A program made the position numbers and the translations under genes. This document shows positions 1 to 13,300 of a stretch of 64,000 nucleotides of DNA, piece after piece (positions within the stretch are counted from its first letter, which is position 1; every line of letters starts with the position of its first letter). The stretch is from positions 40,421,521-40,485,520 of the forward strand of contig JAAONU010000002.1 of assembly GCA_012932295.1 (NCBI GenBank). Reading direction: 5' to 3'. Origin of the DNA: Cyclina sinensis. Lineage: Eukaryota > Mollusca > Bivalvia > Venerida > Veneridae. The notes under the pieces were generated by a model that searched no databases, was not told the DNA's origin, and saw only the letters and a list, made by a program, of their open reading frames with translations.

Positions 1-84
1 TTGTATACCTTTTTAAATAGTCATGTACAAAAAAGAAACATTTAAGCAGAATTTGGTTAGAGAAAGAAACATTTTTTTAACAAT

Positions 85-2065
85 CATACAAAGGAGATAC
101 GTATGTTTAAAAGGTAACATATGGGTACTTGGTGATTTTAATTAACCTAGTCTTTCCTGGGATGAATCTCGTAACCCAACCATTAAACATTGCTGTCAGT
201 ACTCTTAACTATACGAAGATTTATAGATCTCCTTGATGATTTCAACCTGGTCCAAATGGTCTCAGAAAGCACTAGACTAGATAGTACCCTTGATTTTTTC
301 TTAACTTCAAATCATACACTTACAAATACCATCCGCACTATTCCTGGCATCTTAGATCATGACTCTGTAGAAATAACTTCAGATATAAAAGCAAAAGCCT
401 AGAGAAATACACCTTTCCAAAAAAAGCTGATTGGAACAAATTTAAACTATTTATAGAACAAGACAGCCACCATATAATAAAGGATAGCACCGTGGTCCAG
501 GGGTAGAGCGCAGGACTCCGGATCCGAAGGTCGCGGGTTCGAATCCCGTCAGAGGCGAGATTCTCTCACGATCTTCACATTCCTCAACGCTGCGCGAATT
601 ACTGGTATGGAACCCAGAAGCAGTCATCGAGCGGTGATGAATCTAAGTTGTAAGAACTTGTATCGCAATCGATGTAAAATAAATGAGTCTAAACTAAACT
701 AAGAAAGATTATTCCAAATTTATACCAACTAAACATATCGGTGAAAAAAGATATCTGCCCTAGATAAACATAGAAATTCTGTGTAAATTGACAGAACATA
801 TAATTGCATCCGATATTTCCTCTAATTTTACTCGATTTAACATCTTGTATGAATTACAACATGGACTCAGAGAACGTTGCTCTTGTGAAACCCTGCTGTT
901 GCGACTGGTAGATGAACTAGCCAGAACTCTCGTTGTAGGCCAGCAGTCAGACCTTATTCTACTTGATTTCAGCAAAGGCCTTTCACAAAGTTAGTCATAC
1001 TAAATTACTTTATAAACTTCATGAACATGACATCAGAGGTTGCACGTTTGATTGGATTCGCTCCTCCCTGATATGGAGAACTCAAGTGGTTGTCCTTGAG
1101 GGCGAGAAGTCTGTTAAAGTTCCTGCTACATCTGATGTGCCCAAGGGTCTGTCCTTGGGCCGCTTCTTTTTCTGCTATATATCAATGACTTACCTAATCA
1201 TGTAAAATCTCAAGTCCGACATTTTGCTGATGACACAGCTGTCTATCTTACCATCAACAACACAACTGATTGCAAACAATCGCAACACAATCTTGATATT
1301 TTACAGAAATGGGAAAGTAAATGGAAAATGCACTTTAATCCTAGCAAATGCCAAGTTCTCAACATCTCACGAAATAACATACAATACATTATCGCTACAT
1401 ACTACATGGACAAATCCTTGAGACCGTAACAAATGCAAAATACCTTGATGTTAACATATCGAATGATTTTTCTTTTAATACACATGTTGACAAAATATGC
1501 TTAAAAGCAAACAGAACACTTGGCTTCTTAAAACGTTACACCCAACTAAAAACAAAAGGTTAAAAAAATAGCATATAAAAAAGTCAGACCTCAGGTAGAA
1601 TACTCATCCTCAGTATGGTCACCCTACACTAAACATAATACCAATAAAATAGAAACGGTGCAACCGACAGCAAGCAGATGGATACATAACAACAACTCCA
1701 CATATGTCGGTATCTCAGATATGCAAAAGTCACTCAGTTTAAGATCTCTAGGAAAACAGACGAAATGATGCTAAATTAGTAATGTTTTATACGATTGGCT
1801 TTTGTCTTGTAGGCTATTCTAATCGCAACTTATTTTGAAAAACCCAGGAGAATGACCCGTCACACACACCCCTTAGCCTGTAGACAAATCCATTCAACTG
1901 CCAGTTATTACAAATTTTCATTTTTCCCCAAGTACACTAATCCTGTGGAATAGCCTCCTGTCTGAAATCGTGATCCTGCCCACGCTTGAATCCTTCAAGC
2001 AGGCCGTAAGTCAAATTACCTACAAATAGCTGCAGCAGGATGTGTTTTTAATCCGATTTTAAATT
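85..2065 (+). pseudogene. Degraded non-LTR retrotransposon (LINE): endonuclease and reverse transcriptase remnant
   Basis: Translation in shifting frames gives the end of an AP-type endonuclease (a GDFN motif near 130, then TSNHTL and PGILDHDSV at 300-370). A reverse transcriptase follows: FSKAFHKVSH near 965, PKGLSLG near 1140, RHFADDTAVY near 1220 carrying the FADD catalytic motif, then FNPSKCQVLNIS near 1335 and a thumb-like region to about 1830. Stops and frameshifts break it throughout, and a SINE sits between the endonuclease and RT parts. The pattern suggests the Jockey/CR1 group, but the clade is not proven. It may start upstream of the window. It lies in an intron or 5' flank of the large gene and is not functional. 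Confidence 0.85.
486..703 (+). repeat. tRNA-derived SINE, inserted in the LINE remnant
   Basis: The head at 487-557 resembles tRNA-Arg(CCG). It has a box A-like TGGTCCAGGGGT, a CTCCGGA anticodon loop and a good box B (GGTTCGAATCC). The acceptor stem pairs poorly, so it is not a working tRNA. The body runs to an ACTAAACTAAACTAA tail near 690-703. The last 80 bases match 16493-16575 closely, including TAAGTTGT, CAATCGA and TTTAAACTAAACTA-like blocks, so two copies of one SINE family are present. Confidence 0.8.
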
Positions 2066-2396
2066 CTGTCGATATAATTAACACTTTTAACTGTTTTTCA
2101 CCTTCACTTTTTCACATGACGTCTCACCGTCGATGGTTTTTAAAAAAGCATGATCATCATAGAAACTAAAAATAAATAAAACACCTTCAATCTTGTTGCA
2201 ACCTTATGAATTCAGATCTGCGTATTTTCAGTTGTTATTATATTGTTATCACAATTATCATTTTTAATTTATCTGACTAAAGTTTTAAAATTGCAGTTAC
2301 CTATGTATCATTTTGCAGGTTCGTTTTTTAACACAACGAACAACTTAACTAATTAATTCAGACTATATCTTTGGTAACAGATTATTTCTCTTTCAG
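2066..2396. other. Non-coding stretch before the first recognised exon
   Basis: This AT-rich sequence is probably the LINE 3' tail followed by intron. A pyrimidine tract and CAG acceptor end it at 2396, so the first exon seen here must splice from an exon upstream of the window. I see no promoter, start codon or signal peptide. Confidence 0.5.
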
Positions 2397-2441
2397 GATC
2401 TTTGCAGATATTTGAAGGGTCCGGAACAGGAGATGATACAG
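2397..2441 (+). CDS. Exon 1 (of those visible): Gly/Thr/Asp-rich linker
   Basis: A CAG acceptor precedes it and GTAAAA follows. It enters and leaves in phase 1 and encodes about 15 residues including [11 protein letters not shown]. It resembles exon 2 in composition and may be one of a series of small spacer exons continuing upstream of the window. Confidence 0.6.
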
Positions 2442-5400
2442 GTAAAATTTCATAGTTTTAATACATATTCAATATTTATCAAACATACAATCGTTTTATA
2501 AATGAAAATGCTTACACATAACATTTTATTAAGTAGTAAAGGTAAGGACAGTGATTATGAATGGGTCATTTCTAAAAAAAATCCAATGAAGAGAAAAGAA
2601 TATGTAATGCATGGACAGTTATCATTATTATTTACATATGTTCTGGTATTCCTTCGCAATTATTGTTCTCACGAAATATCCCGGAGATTCCCCGAGTTAA
2701 AACAAAAAGGATAATGACAACTAAATCGACAACGCTATGACAGCGATAAGAAATCTTATTCACCCTTCGTGCACTCTATAAGTTAGATAAGCATTATTTG
2801 GGTTGTTGTTTTACTATTATCATAATTGTTATTTGTGAAGTATCTGTTTGACGTTTTAAGATCGTCGCATCTTCCTATTTTTTACTCGCCTGTTTTTTTA
2901 AACGACAAACAACTACAAACGTTTATGTTGACTACATTATTGGTAAAAGTTTTTTTTCTCTTTCAGGAACTGGCGGGACCGATATAGGAAATGAATCAGG
3001 TTTAGTTTTATAGCTATAATAAACGTATTTATCTATTATGCATATGGCATTCAATTGATAAATGATAATGCTGTCACATAAAAAAATATTTATTGCTAAG
3101 TAAAGGTTAGGATAGTGTAAGAGATAAGGTCGTTTCTGAACATGTAAAAACAATATTTCAGAGAGGATTTCTTTATGCCATTGATAAATCGAAAGTGTGT
3201 TCATAGTGAAATAAATAAACCAGACAGGTATAAATACACAGGTCTTCATTGATTTGAGATCTAGATTCTATCTATAGTCAAACCAAAATCTTTGATTATA
3301 ATCCTTACTCGCAGCATCAGCCGAGATTTTTTGCCAAAACTGCTAAAAGTTTGCAAGTTAAGAATAGTTAGCATAACTGAATATTGTCAAATTTATAATG
3401 AAAGAGCAGACCGAAAATATGGAAACAAATTTACTTTAATGGTCCACAAAGCATTTGAAGTATAGAAATCACAATTGTTGTTGTTTGCAAGAAGTGAACT
3501 TTGCTTCCCCTTTATCCACAGCTACATATATACAAGCGGGGGCAGACCTAGGGGACACATGCGTCAGTTTGTCCAATGACAACTGCGTTTCATTTGCTGT
3601 TGCTTGCCCGATACCTTTTAAAGCGCAACGATTCCAGACAGTATATGTAAGAAAATTTATTCAAAACAGTTCTCATCTATAATAGAAATGAAGCTTTTTG
3701 TTTTATTTTGTAAAATACCTATATCAAATTCTTTTTTCTGTCTAAAAACAGAAATATGTACTATATAGCAAGTTTATTTTACATATACATTACGATTTTG
3801 TTGAACGAATCAATCTACACGACCATGTACTGATCAATATATTTTTCTACTAGAACAATATGTTACTTTTCAAATATTGATGATTCTGACGTTCTAACCG
3901 ACCGAAATTGACCGTCTGATTTGCTTTCGAAATGGTTTATTTATTTTCTTAATCCAGGTATGTGAAAATGGTGTCGTGAGCTTTGGACATCCATATACCA
4001 GCTACTCTCCTCCCTTAAACAATGAAAATCGACCAACTTTAAACAATATCTACGCACTTGCTGCTTTTCACGCTGATATTGATCTTTCCACAACTGGAAA
4101 CGTTTGTTATCAATATTATGACGTCACATCCGCTAATGTTTCCCCAACAGACACGGCAATTGTTATCGCCCAAGATCTAGTAAGCAGTTTTTACGACCAA
4201 GACATATATCCCGTGGCTGTCATAAAGGTGACATGGACAGATGCCTCTCGGTTTAATGGAAACGAATCTGAGGTGAGAAATTCTGTTAAATTGTAACTTG
4301 TTCAGGTCCAATGAGGGGTCTTTTTTAAGAATTCTCTATACAATTATGTCAAATAGAAACGAATCTGTGAACTTCAGTATAGTCACAATCCAACTGAAGC
4401 TGAACCTTAGGTAAAGAAACTGAGTAATCATAACTGGTAGAAGTCAAATTGATTCGCTTCAACTTACCTTTTATAAGTTATGATAAATAACTTAATAAAA
4501 TGAAATAAAAAATAGTCAAAAAGAAGAAATCTTATTTAAAGATCTTTTTTGCGCGAATATGGGGTCAGATAGACCCAAATTTATGGTGAACATTTCTATG
4601 TTATCATAATTTCAAATTAAGGCAAGTCTGGAGACAGAAATTCAATGTAACCATAGGTTTGCGGTGATTGGTCCGGTGAAATAGTAACTTTTTGAGGTCA
4701 AATAAGAAATTGTTAATGCAGAGGTTATAATAAAACGAACTCAAGTAGAGACATTTTTATCAAATGCAAGCTTTAAGTTGTGAAATTTTTCTGTAAACAT
4801 ATGGTTTGTCAGCTGGAAGTGCATATGAGGTTACGAACAGTAGTTCATGAGCTGAATATTTAAATATTGCCAAGAAGTTGCACAGTAGCATAGTCAATGT
4901 ATCTCACTACAAAGAATACATTACATTATAATTACATAAATTATAATTAACCAATAATTTATCCTAGTGAACATTTACGCTTACTGCTTCTCTTTTTAGA
5001 CGTTGTACAAAATGCGACAACGTATAATTTAAGAAACCGTGAGAACTATGTAAATATTGCTAGACGTACCCAGCTTTATTCAACGTCTTTTATCGTGAGA
5101 ACTATGTAAATATTGCTAGACGTACCCAGCTTTATTCAACGTCTTTTATCTATCAGCTATTGAATTATGGAACAATTTACCAATGGATATTCGCAACTCT
5201 GATACCATTAATTCGTTTAAATCATCGTTTAAGAATAGATATTTTAAAGAAATAGAAACACCAAAATATTATTGGATACGATCTAGACGTTTGACGGTTA
5301 TATATGCTAAAACTCGCAATAGCTGTAGTCATTTGAATTTCCACATGTATGCAAATAATTTGATAGAGAGTCCATTTTGTTCTTGTGGATTTGTAGAAGA

Positions 5401-7250
5401 TTGTGAACATTATTTTCTTAAATGTAACAAATACGCTACTCAAAGAACAAAACTATTCCAAGATCCGAGAGAGTTTCTTCCGTTGAATATAAATGCTGTA
5501 TTGAATGGTAGAAATATTTTATCCTTTGATCAAAATCGAAAAATCATGCTGGCTGTACAGCGGTTTATTAAAAATTCTTCAAGATTTTGAATAACTGTGT
5601 AACTTTATATAAGCTGACAAATATATTATAGATTATACATCATTTTTTTGGACAAGACTTAATTTCTTTTGCCTTTTCCCCCTTTTCCTGCCATCTAAAT
5701 TGATAGTTGTAAATAGATTAGTATAAATATTAATGTGAGTTTTTTTTTCTTGGGGATCACTACCATTTAAATTTATAATGTATGTACGTATGAATTGTCA
5801 CAAGTTATAATATATTGATAATAAAATATGTTTAAACTTAACTCTTTAGACGGCTTGCTTCCAAGTTCTTTATGTCACGGACGGATGGGCAACGTACGTA
5901 TTCTATAAATATGCACAAAACGCCATGAATTTTGCTGCTGGAAACGTGTTCATTGGGCTCTTGGAAAACGGATTAGCTAATGGTTTGGAAGATGGCGGGC
6001 ACGGAGCATATTACCTAAAAGCTGATGAAGTCGTTAACTTTGGGTGTAAGTAAAGAGCCTTTAATATACCTACATATATTAGATGTCAGTGGGACAGTTA
6101 TATGTAGGTATTATTTAGATATGCATTTTTAGTAGAAAAATAAGACTATTGGCAAATGCTGATAGATTACGTCAGGTGTCTCAGAAAATCTGATACCATT
6201 ACAAGTGGTTGTTAAAATTTCATTTATGAACCAATTTTTATGTTTTAAATATCAAATTGAAAATGATATATAATTAGGAAATTGATTTTAAGTTTGAGTG
6301 ATAAAACTTCGATTCTAACACTTTCCGGAATTCTCCGACAATCAACAAAGAATGAATGGACCGTGATATATCCTATACGTAATATCACGCTGATACAAGC
6401 GCGTGCCCACGTTTTGACTGTTCTTATTTGTCATTGTAAACTTCGCTTGAAGTATTTGTATAAGTCAGATACTGTTATGAACTAAATTATCTTCATTAAT
6501 GTTCATCTATGATAAAACAAAAGATATTTGCTAGAACGTTAATTATTATCTGATAAACTAAAATAACCCCGTTATTTTCATTTTCTCGCGGGGTTAATAG
6601 AATAGCCAGACAAGGGCAACAGCTGTAAAAACGACATGGTAAGTAGTGCACATACTTACGCCCCCAATTAATACACATCTGTGTTAGAATTGAAATAAAG
6701 TTTAGTTTTCGTGAGAAATAAAAACAACAAGCCTTTTTATAGGTAATAATTTACATTTTACCAAATATCTATTTTTTTATCCTAAAAGAACACCAAAGGA
6801 GATAATTAAGTCCATAACAAGATTTAACTTTTAAAAATATTTAAAAAAAATATTGAAGTTTACAATGACAAGAACAGCCGAAAGAAGTCAACTGTGACAT
6901 CAATGGGTGTGCACTTGTAATCATGTCAATTTTTTCTTCCTTGATTGTCTTTGTATTGTGGATAGTGTTAGAATAAAGCTTTGTTTACTTAGAATGTTTG
7001 GAAAAACTTTGACGTCATTAAAATCTGATTAGACGTCATCTTGCAACATAGACGTCTTGAACATTATTTATTGATATGATCTAGAAAACATGTTACGTGG
7101 AAAGTGTGTACGTATTCTATGTCAGAAAAAATCTGTATAATGTGTACAATCACATTTTGTGTTCATTATTACTGCATACGTCTCGATGAAATAAATAATG
7201 CGCCAGATGATATTTAATACTGGTATTTATCGCATGACAAACGATGTTTC

Positions 7251-7314
<64 letters not shown>

Positions 7315-10300
7315 GTGTAACATAACGGCAAACACACAGTTGCGCATTTACCTTTTATGAATGGATTATCTTTAAAGTCATATCATACAAGTTGTTCAGT
7401 GAGATATAGAGCCATTGCATAAATGCATTACATCAGAATTTTCATGTAAATATACATAAAATAAAATTTGGGAAAAAATGCATTAATATGTTTCTTCATG
7501 GTCAGTTCCGATGATGTCATTTCTAAGCGTCGCGCTTAAATTCAAAAGCGTCGCGCTTAAATTCAAAAGCGGTAAAAGACTTTTCTATTTAAAGTAGTCT
7601 GTCTAATCCTTCTACTTTTTTAACGCATTTTCGTTAAAGTATAGTCTTGTGTGCAAGTGTACATATTCTTTCTGACTTGTTGGCTTGGCATACCATGAAG
7701 TAAAAAATTTGTTTGATCTCTTGTCTTGTCAGGTACAACATATACAAAAACACTATATTTTGTATATACAGAAAAGACTTTTTGGACTCCTCTCTGGTCA
7801 GTAATTATTTAAATTAAAACTCTTCGGACTCCCAGCTTGTCAGAAATTACAGAAATGCTCAGTCTTTGAGCTACTATCTGGTCAGATATAACTAAAACAA
7901 AACACTCCTTGGACTTTTATATTGTCATGTAGTATGCAAATTAAAACGCCTTGGACTCTTATCTGGTCAGGTCAGTAATTACTTAAAGAATGGCATTTTG
8001 AACATCTGTCTGATAAGAATAAATCTAAAGCAAAGACGCTTTAGACACTCGTCTTTTAAAACAAATAAAAAGGCTTTTAACTCTAGATTTTCATATCAAA
8101 GAAACAAAAAATGTTTTCTATGTGTTTAATATTACAAAACAAAACAACTCTTTATACTCAAACTTTGAGGCCAGACATTCTTCAACAAAACATTACGTAA
8201 ACTAGAACTGTTAAGAATCTCCGCTGGTTACTTTCAACAAAAATATTTAGATTATAACCTGGCAAAATATAAGAGAAACAAACTCTTTTCGTAAAGTCTA
8301 CAAGTTGTTTTTGATTACTGAGCGGTCAGGCTGTACTTAACAAAACCCTTTGGAATCTAAGCTGGTTAAAATACATAAACCGCTTTGTTTAAATATGTAA
8401 CCGAAACGAAAATTTAAAATCTTGTCAGGCAGAAAATTCCTAAACCTTAAACTTTTTTTATTTCATTAATTGCATATAAATACTAAAGACTACTACCTGA
8501 TAAAACATAACTGAAGAAAAACACGGGTGATTCTAATGGAATCAAAAACTGTTTTGTACTCAAAGTTTGCCATACAATATTGAATCTAATATCTGTGCAC
8601 ATCTCTCTGGTCAGGTATTATCAAACGAAGACTTATTGAATTCTTACCATGTCATACTTTCTCAAAAAGGGCCTTGGTCTTCTGGGCTTTTTATATCGTT
8701 CAGAAACAGTACCTCTTTGGACTTTTGTCTAGCCAGGAATTACTCGAGCTAAAACTCTCTAGGCTCCTATTTTCTCAGATATAATAAAACATAAACTCCT
8801 CGGACCACTTCATCGTAAGATATAATGGAAACAAGAACTATTTGGATTCTTCAATTCACATGCAATATAAATGAAATGTAAACTTAAACTCTTTGCACCA
8901 CTACATGGTAAAATATAAATGAAAAAAAAAAATTTGCACTTCTAACTTATCAGAATTTCCAAAGGCAAAACTTCTTTAGTCTTTTCTAAAATTTTACAGA
9001 AACAAAAGCCATAAATATTCAGCTTGAACTCTTTAGACTCCAAGTTTTTCATATATTGCTTAAACAAAGACTGTTAAATATCATACCATAAAGATGTAAC
9101 CAAAAACAAACTATTTGGACTGTTTTATTGTCATTTCATATGTTATATGTAATCAAAGACTGTTTTGACTTACCGCTTGCTATACGTAATTTTTAAATTT
9201 TAATATTTCTTTGAGAGGTCAAGGATACAATGCATCAGGGAAACGATGCAAAACCCTTGATAAAGTTTTAGTGTTCCAAGGCACTACTATTTAATTGGTA
9301 TAAGTGAGGAATAGAACCAGTACATTTTATACACCTACACACGATATTTTTTAACAATAAGAAGTTTAGCACTGTATGTAACAAAACTTCTGACTGAAAT
9401 TACAGGAATTAGTAAACAGATAAAGAGTGCTAAATATAGAAATGTGGACTATGCTCCATTTTCTTGTTTTCTTGTTTTTCGATGTATTAATATATACATC
9501 GTATTGTACAAATTGTGACACTGTTGTACATTTCTTTACCACAGTATTGTGTATTTGGGCCGATGGCCTTGAAATACGTTGAAATAAATCTTGTAAAAAA
9601 CTCCAAGAAACTCTTTGAAAAATTTTAATGATTCAGGTCATTACCCAGAAGCTACTTAGAAAGTTTAAGTGTCCAACGGCTCTGCCAAGAACATCTTTGG
9701 AAATGTTTAATGTCCTCGGACATTATCCAGAAACTACTAAGAACGTTCTAAGGCATTATCAAGAAACCTTTTAGGAAAGTTTAATGCCTTTGGACATTAT
9801 ACAGCCACTATTTAGGAAGTTTTAATGTTCTATGGCAGCATCAAAAATTTCTTTGGATAGTTTTTATGCCCCAGTGCATTATTCAGAAACTTTTTTGAAC
9901 GTATATAATGCTAAAAAGGAACCGATGCGAAACACTTTTAACGCTATAACGGTATAGATGTTGTGTTTGACGTTCCTGAAATGTGTCCAGAAACTCTTTA
10001 AATGGGTTAAACGACATAAGCTCATAGTAACAAAGTCTTTCAAAAAAATTTGAATACGTAGATGCAGTCACAGGTTTTTGAAAAGTTTTAACGCTATAAG
10101 CAGATATATACAAAACTGTTATAGAAATTGTATAAAACACTAATGATAGAGATCATTTTTCGTTCAATGTATATACATTCACCAAGAAAGAACACACCTT
10201 TATTTTTGACTCTACTTCCTGTAATTATTTAGTTTCTGCATGATCCGGATTTATGAAATGGACAGACTGTAAAACCTAAATGCATTATACCCTTGAAGAA

Positions 10301-13300
10301 TTCCCAAAACACGACAAAAATGCGACTCATTCAAATTGATCAAAAGGGCGATTAAAAACACTTTGACGGCCGGGGATTGCTAAGGACACTGGCTCTATTG
10401 ATAAGACAGTCCGAGAAGTATTACGTCAGGGATGTATGATTTTACCAGTAGTAATAGTTATTGAATAAAAATAGTTTTTGTCTGCTTACCTGTTAGTTAA
10501 GGGACCGCTGACCACTCAGAATAATAGAGCATCCCTGCATAAATAGGTTATAGAGAAATAAATCAGTTTCATTTTTGTTGATTTTCTTTTCATATCTATT
10601 TTCTTTCTTCTTTTGTAGCAAGACAGGGAGAAACTAGTTTCGATTTGACACCACCTGGGAATCGTCAGATCAACCCAGAATGCACGTGTAGAAGTTGGCA
10701 CAAGAATGAGCTTTCAAATGTAGATGTTTATAACGACAGACTGGATAAAATGCCTAACTGCCCTTGCAGTTTGGCTATTGTATCGCTACAAAATCGGTAC
10801 ACTGATGTAACAACAAGTATTGAGACCCGTACTTATGCTGCGCCTACCCGAAACTGCTACGCTCCTTCCGGAAAAGTAATGACTTTGTTTGGCGCATTAT
10901 TTTTACTATAACTGTGATACAAGCTCTTACGATTTCATATTTCGACCTGATACACTTTCAGAGCAAATGCATTGAATTCGTTTAGCATTTTCATTGTACA
11001 CTAACTTTGCACACAAACTTCATATTTCGAAACTCTTCACTTCTACAAGCAAGGAATTGAACTTGTTTAGCATACATAAACATACACGTTTTTATGACTT
11101 TATATTTCGACACCATACACTCCACAGGCAAGGTATTAAATTGGTTCGGCACATTCAGATTACACTATCTGCACAAATAAGTTCTTCACAGACTTGTTGG
11201 CTCTTTGGTGACCAACTTCAGTGATTTCTGACCAGATTCGCATATTTTTAAAAACGAAATTCAGCTAATAAGACTATCAAAAAAGTGCTTATTTCAATAT
11301 GTCGGTCTTAATTGTAGCAGATCTTTTTTTGTATTTAAACCTCTTTTTTTAAATGCATAGATCATTAAATCTTAAATTTACTTCTTTAGTTCTTCCACAA
11401 CACTAAATTGTCTGTGCTCTTGATATCTTGTCTTACAGCTATAAAGGAACATATTATTTTGCAAAAAAGTTTTTGAAACTACTGGCAAAAATCTATTTTG
11501 GTCTATTAAAAACTCGGGTGACGTTTTTAATAAACTTAAATCAAATAATTGTATACTTCACTTCCTCATAATTCAATAGGAGACATGCTCACCAGTCTCA
11601 TTGAAAAAACGTTTGCAAGAGAAAATAAAACCTCTATCGCATGTAATGAACAATGAGCATTTTCACAGATGGTTCTTCTGATAATTACACTTTATGGACT
11701 TGTCAAATCATGATCCAGTCTCTCTCTTTCTTACTAGATAATATTCAAGTTAGATTTGGAACTTCTTTTTATAAACAGATAGTGGACATCCTCATGCGAA
11801 CTAATTGTGCACCCCTTATTGCGTAGTCTCACTATTTCGCCTCCGAAAGTGAACCCATTTTATAGGCTGATATTTTATAGTTGTTCACCTTCTACGTCTC
11901 ATTTTGATCTGCATCTGATTATGCGGACTCGGTTCGGCACGGTTTTTACCCTGTCTTGGTTATCTATTAACATAGAACACCGAGTATTCCGATTGCCAAA
12001 TTTTGAATACAATGGTGGATTAATCAGGTACGAAATAAGTGTTTCAGTTCTATACTTATGTATTTGTGTGTTTTCTTGGATTACAGGATCAGGTATGAAT
12101 TTTGTTATCATATTTTATCATATTTTTATCATTTTTGCCTTGTGAACTGTTGGACAATTGAGCCATAAAAAGTGCCCAATCGCCTACGATTGGGCGAGTC
12201 CGCTTAGCCAGATGCAGATCAAAGTGAGACGTAGAAGGTGAACAACAATAAAATATCAGATTGTAAAATGGGTTGACCTTCGGAGGCGAAATAGTGAGAC
12301 TACTTATTGTGGATCTGTTTTTATACTGCTGTGTATGAGACTTTCTTTTATCTCTTTCTAGTGAACATTAAAATGAAATCACTACAGCATTAAACATCAC
12401 TTCGAGGTATTTTGACGATTTATCAAATATAGATAATTACCATTTTCTAGCTCTGGTCAATAAAATACATGTGTATATCCAAATGAACTCCAGCTTTATT
12501 AAGCTAAAACTTCAGAAAAGCAAACTACTTTTTTCATGTAAATCTTTCTATTAAAAATGGTTTCTTTACTACTCAAATATATTTTAATTTAAATATTGTA
12601 AATTATCCATTTTTAGATGGTGATGTCCCACGCGCTACATCCTATGAGGTTTATATTTCACAGCCGGTTCACTTTTCTTAAGCTTGTAACAATGTTAAAG
12701 TTTTCAATGAACGCAATCTTTGCATCACAGAAATACTTTTAACACAACAAATTAAGAAAAACGTTTTGCAAGTTTTATCGTCGAAACCCAGATTTAAGTG
12801 AAAAATACAATTGCAGTTTAAATTCACTACTGCATCAAGGTATTCTTCAACCAGTGTTTTATGGAGATTTGATTTATAAATTAAAGAAAATAAGGAGCGT
12901 CAATTGTAAAAACCATCTGTAAATTCAAACTCAGAGGTTACCAACATAATATTCTGCAGCGCCCCGTCTGCTTGGTGATTAACCTTTCTACAGTTGATCG
13001 CTTTGCTTACCTCTTTAGTTGAACGACGGTGGCAGAGTTTTGAGACTTTATGAAGGTTTCTAGAGAAGCTTTTATAAGAACGTAGAAACTCGATCAGTTT
13101 CTTTTATACCTGCTATCGTGTTCTTGCTGATTTTACCTTAAATGCTCTGGTTTCAGTAAGGCCATTGAGTACCACCTACCTTTTTTCAATCTACAAATCC
13201 ATTAACATATTATGTTTTATATGTTTAATTGCTTTTGCATGAAGGTAAAGGTTCCGTATTTAACATGAGTAGTCAACGAAAGTCCCCACCTGGTGTAGAT

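Larger units (their letters stand above)
6046..10618. other. Intron 5 (4.6 kb): microsatellite and diverged tandem repeats
   Basis: No coding or RNA gene is recognised. It contains an inverted pair TAACCCCG/CGGGGTTA at 6564-6596, a TA microsatellite at 7254-7313, a two-copy 22-bp repeat near 7526-7570, and diverged tandem arrays at 7670-9200 and 9600-9900. The remaining 10150-10618 shows nothing. Confidence 0.6.

Noticed and set aside
487..557. Functional tRNA-Arg(CCG)
   Set aside because: Good box B, but the acceptor stem pairs at only about three of seven positions and a SINE body follows.
7150..7347. Open frame with YIYIYI repeat
   Set aside because: Translation of the TA microsatellite.
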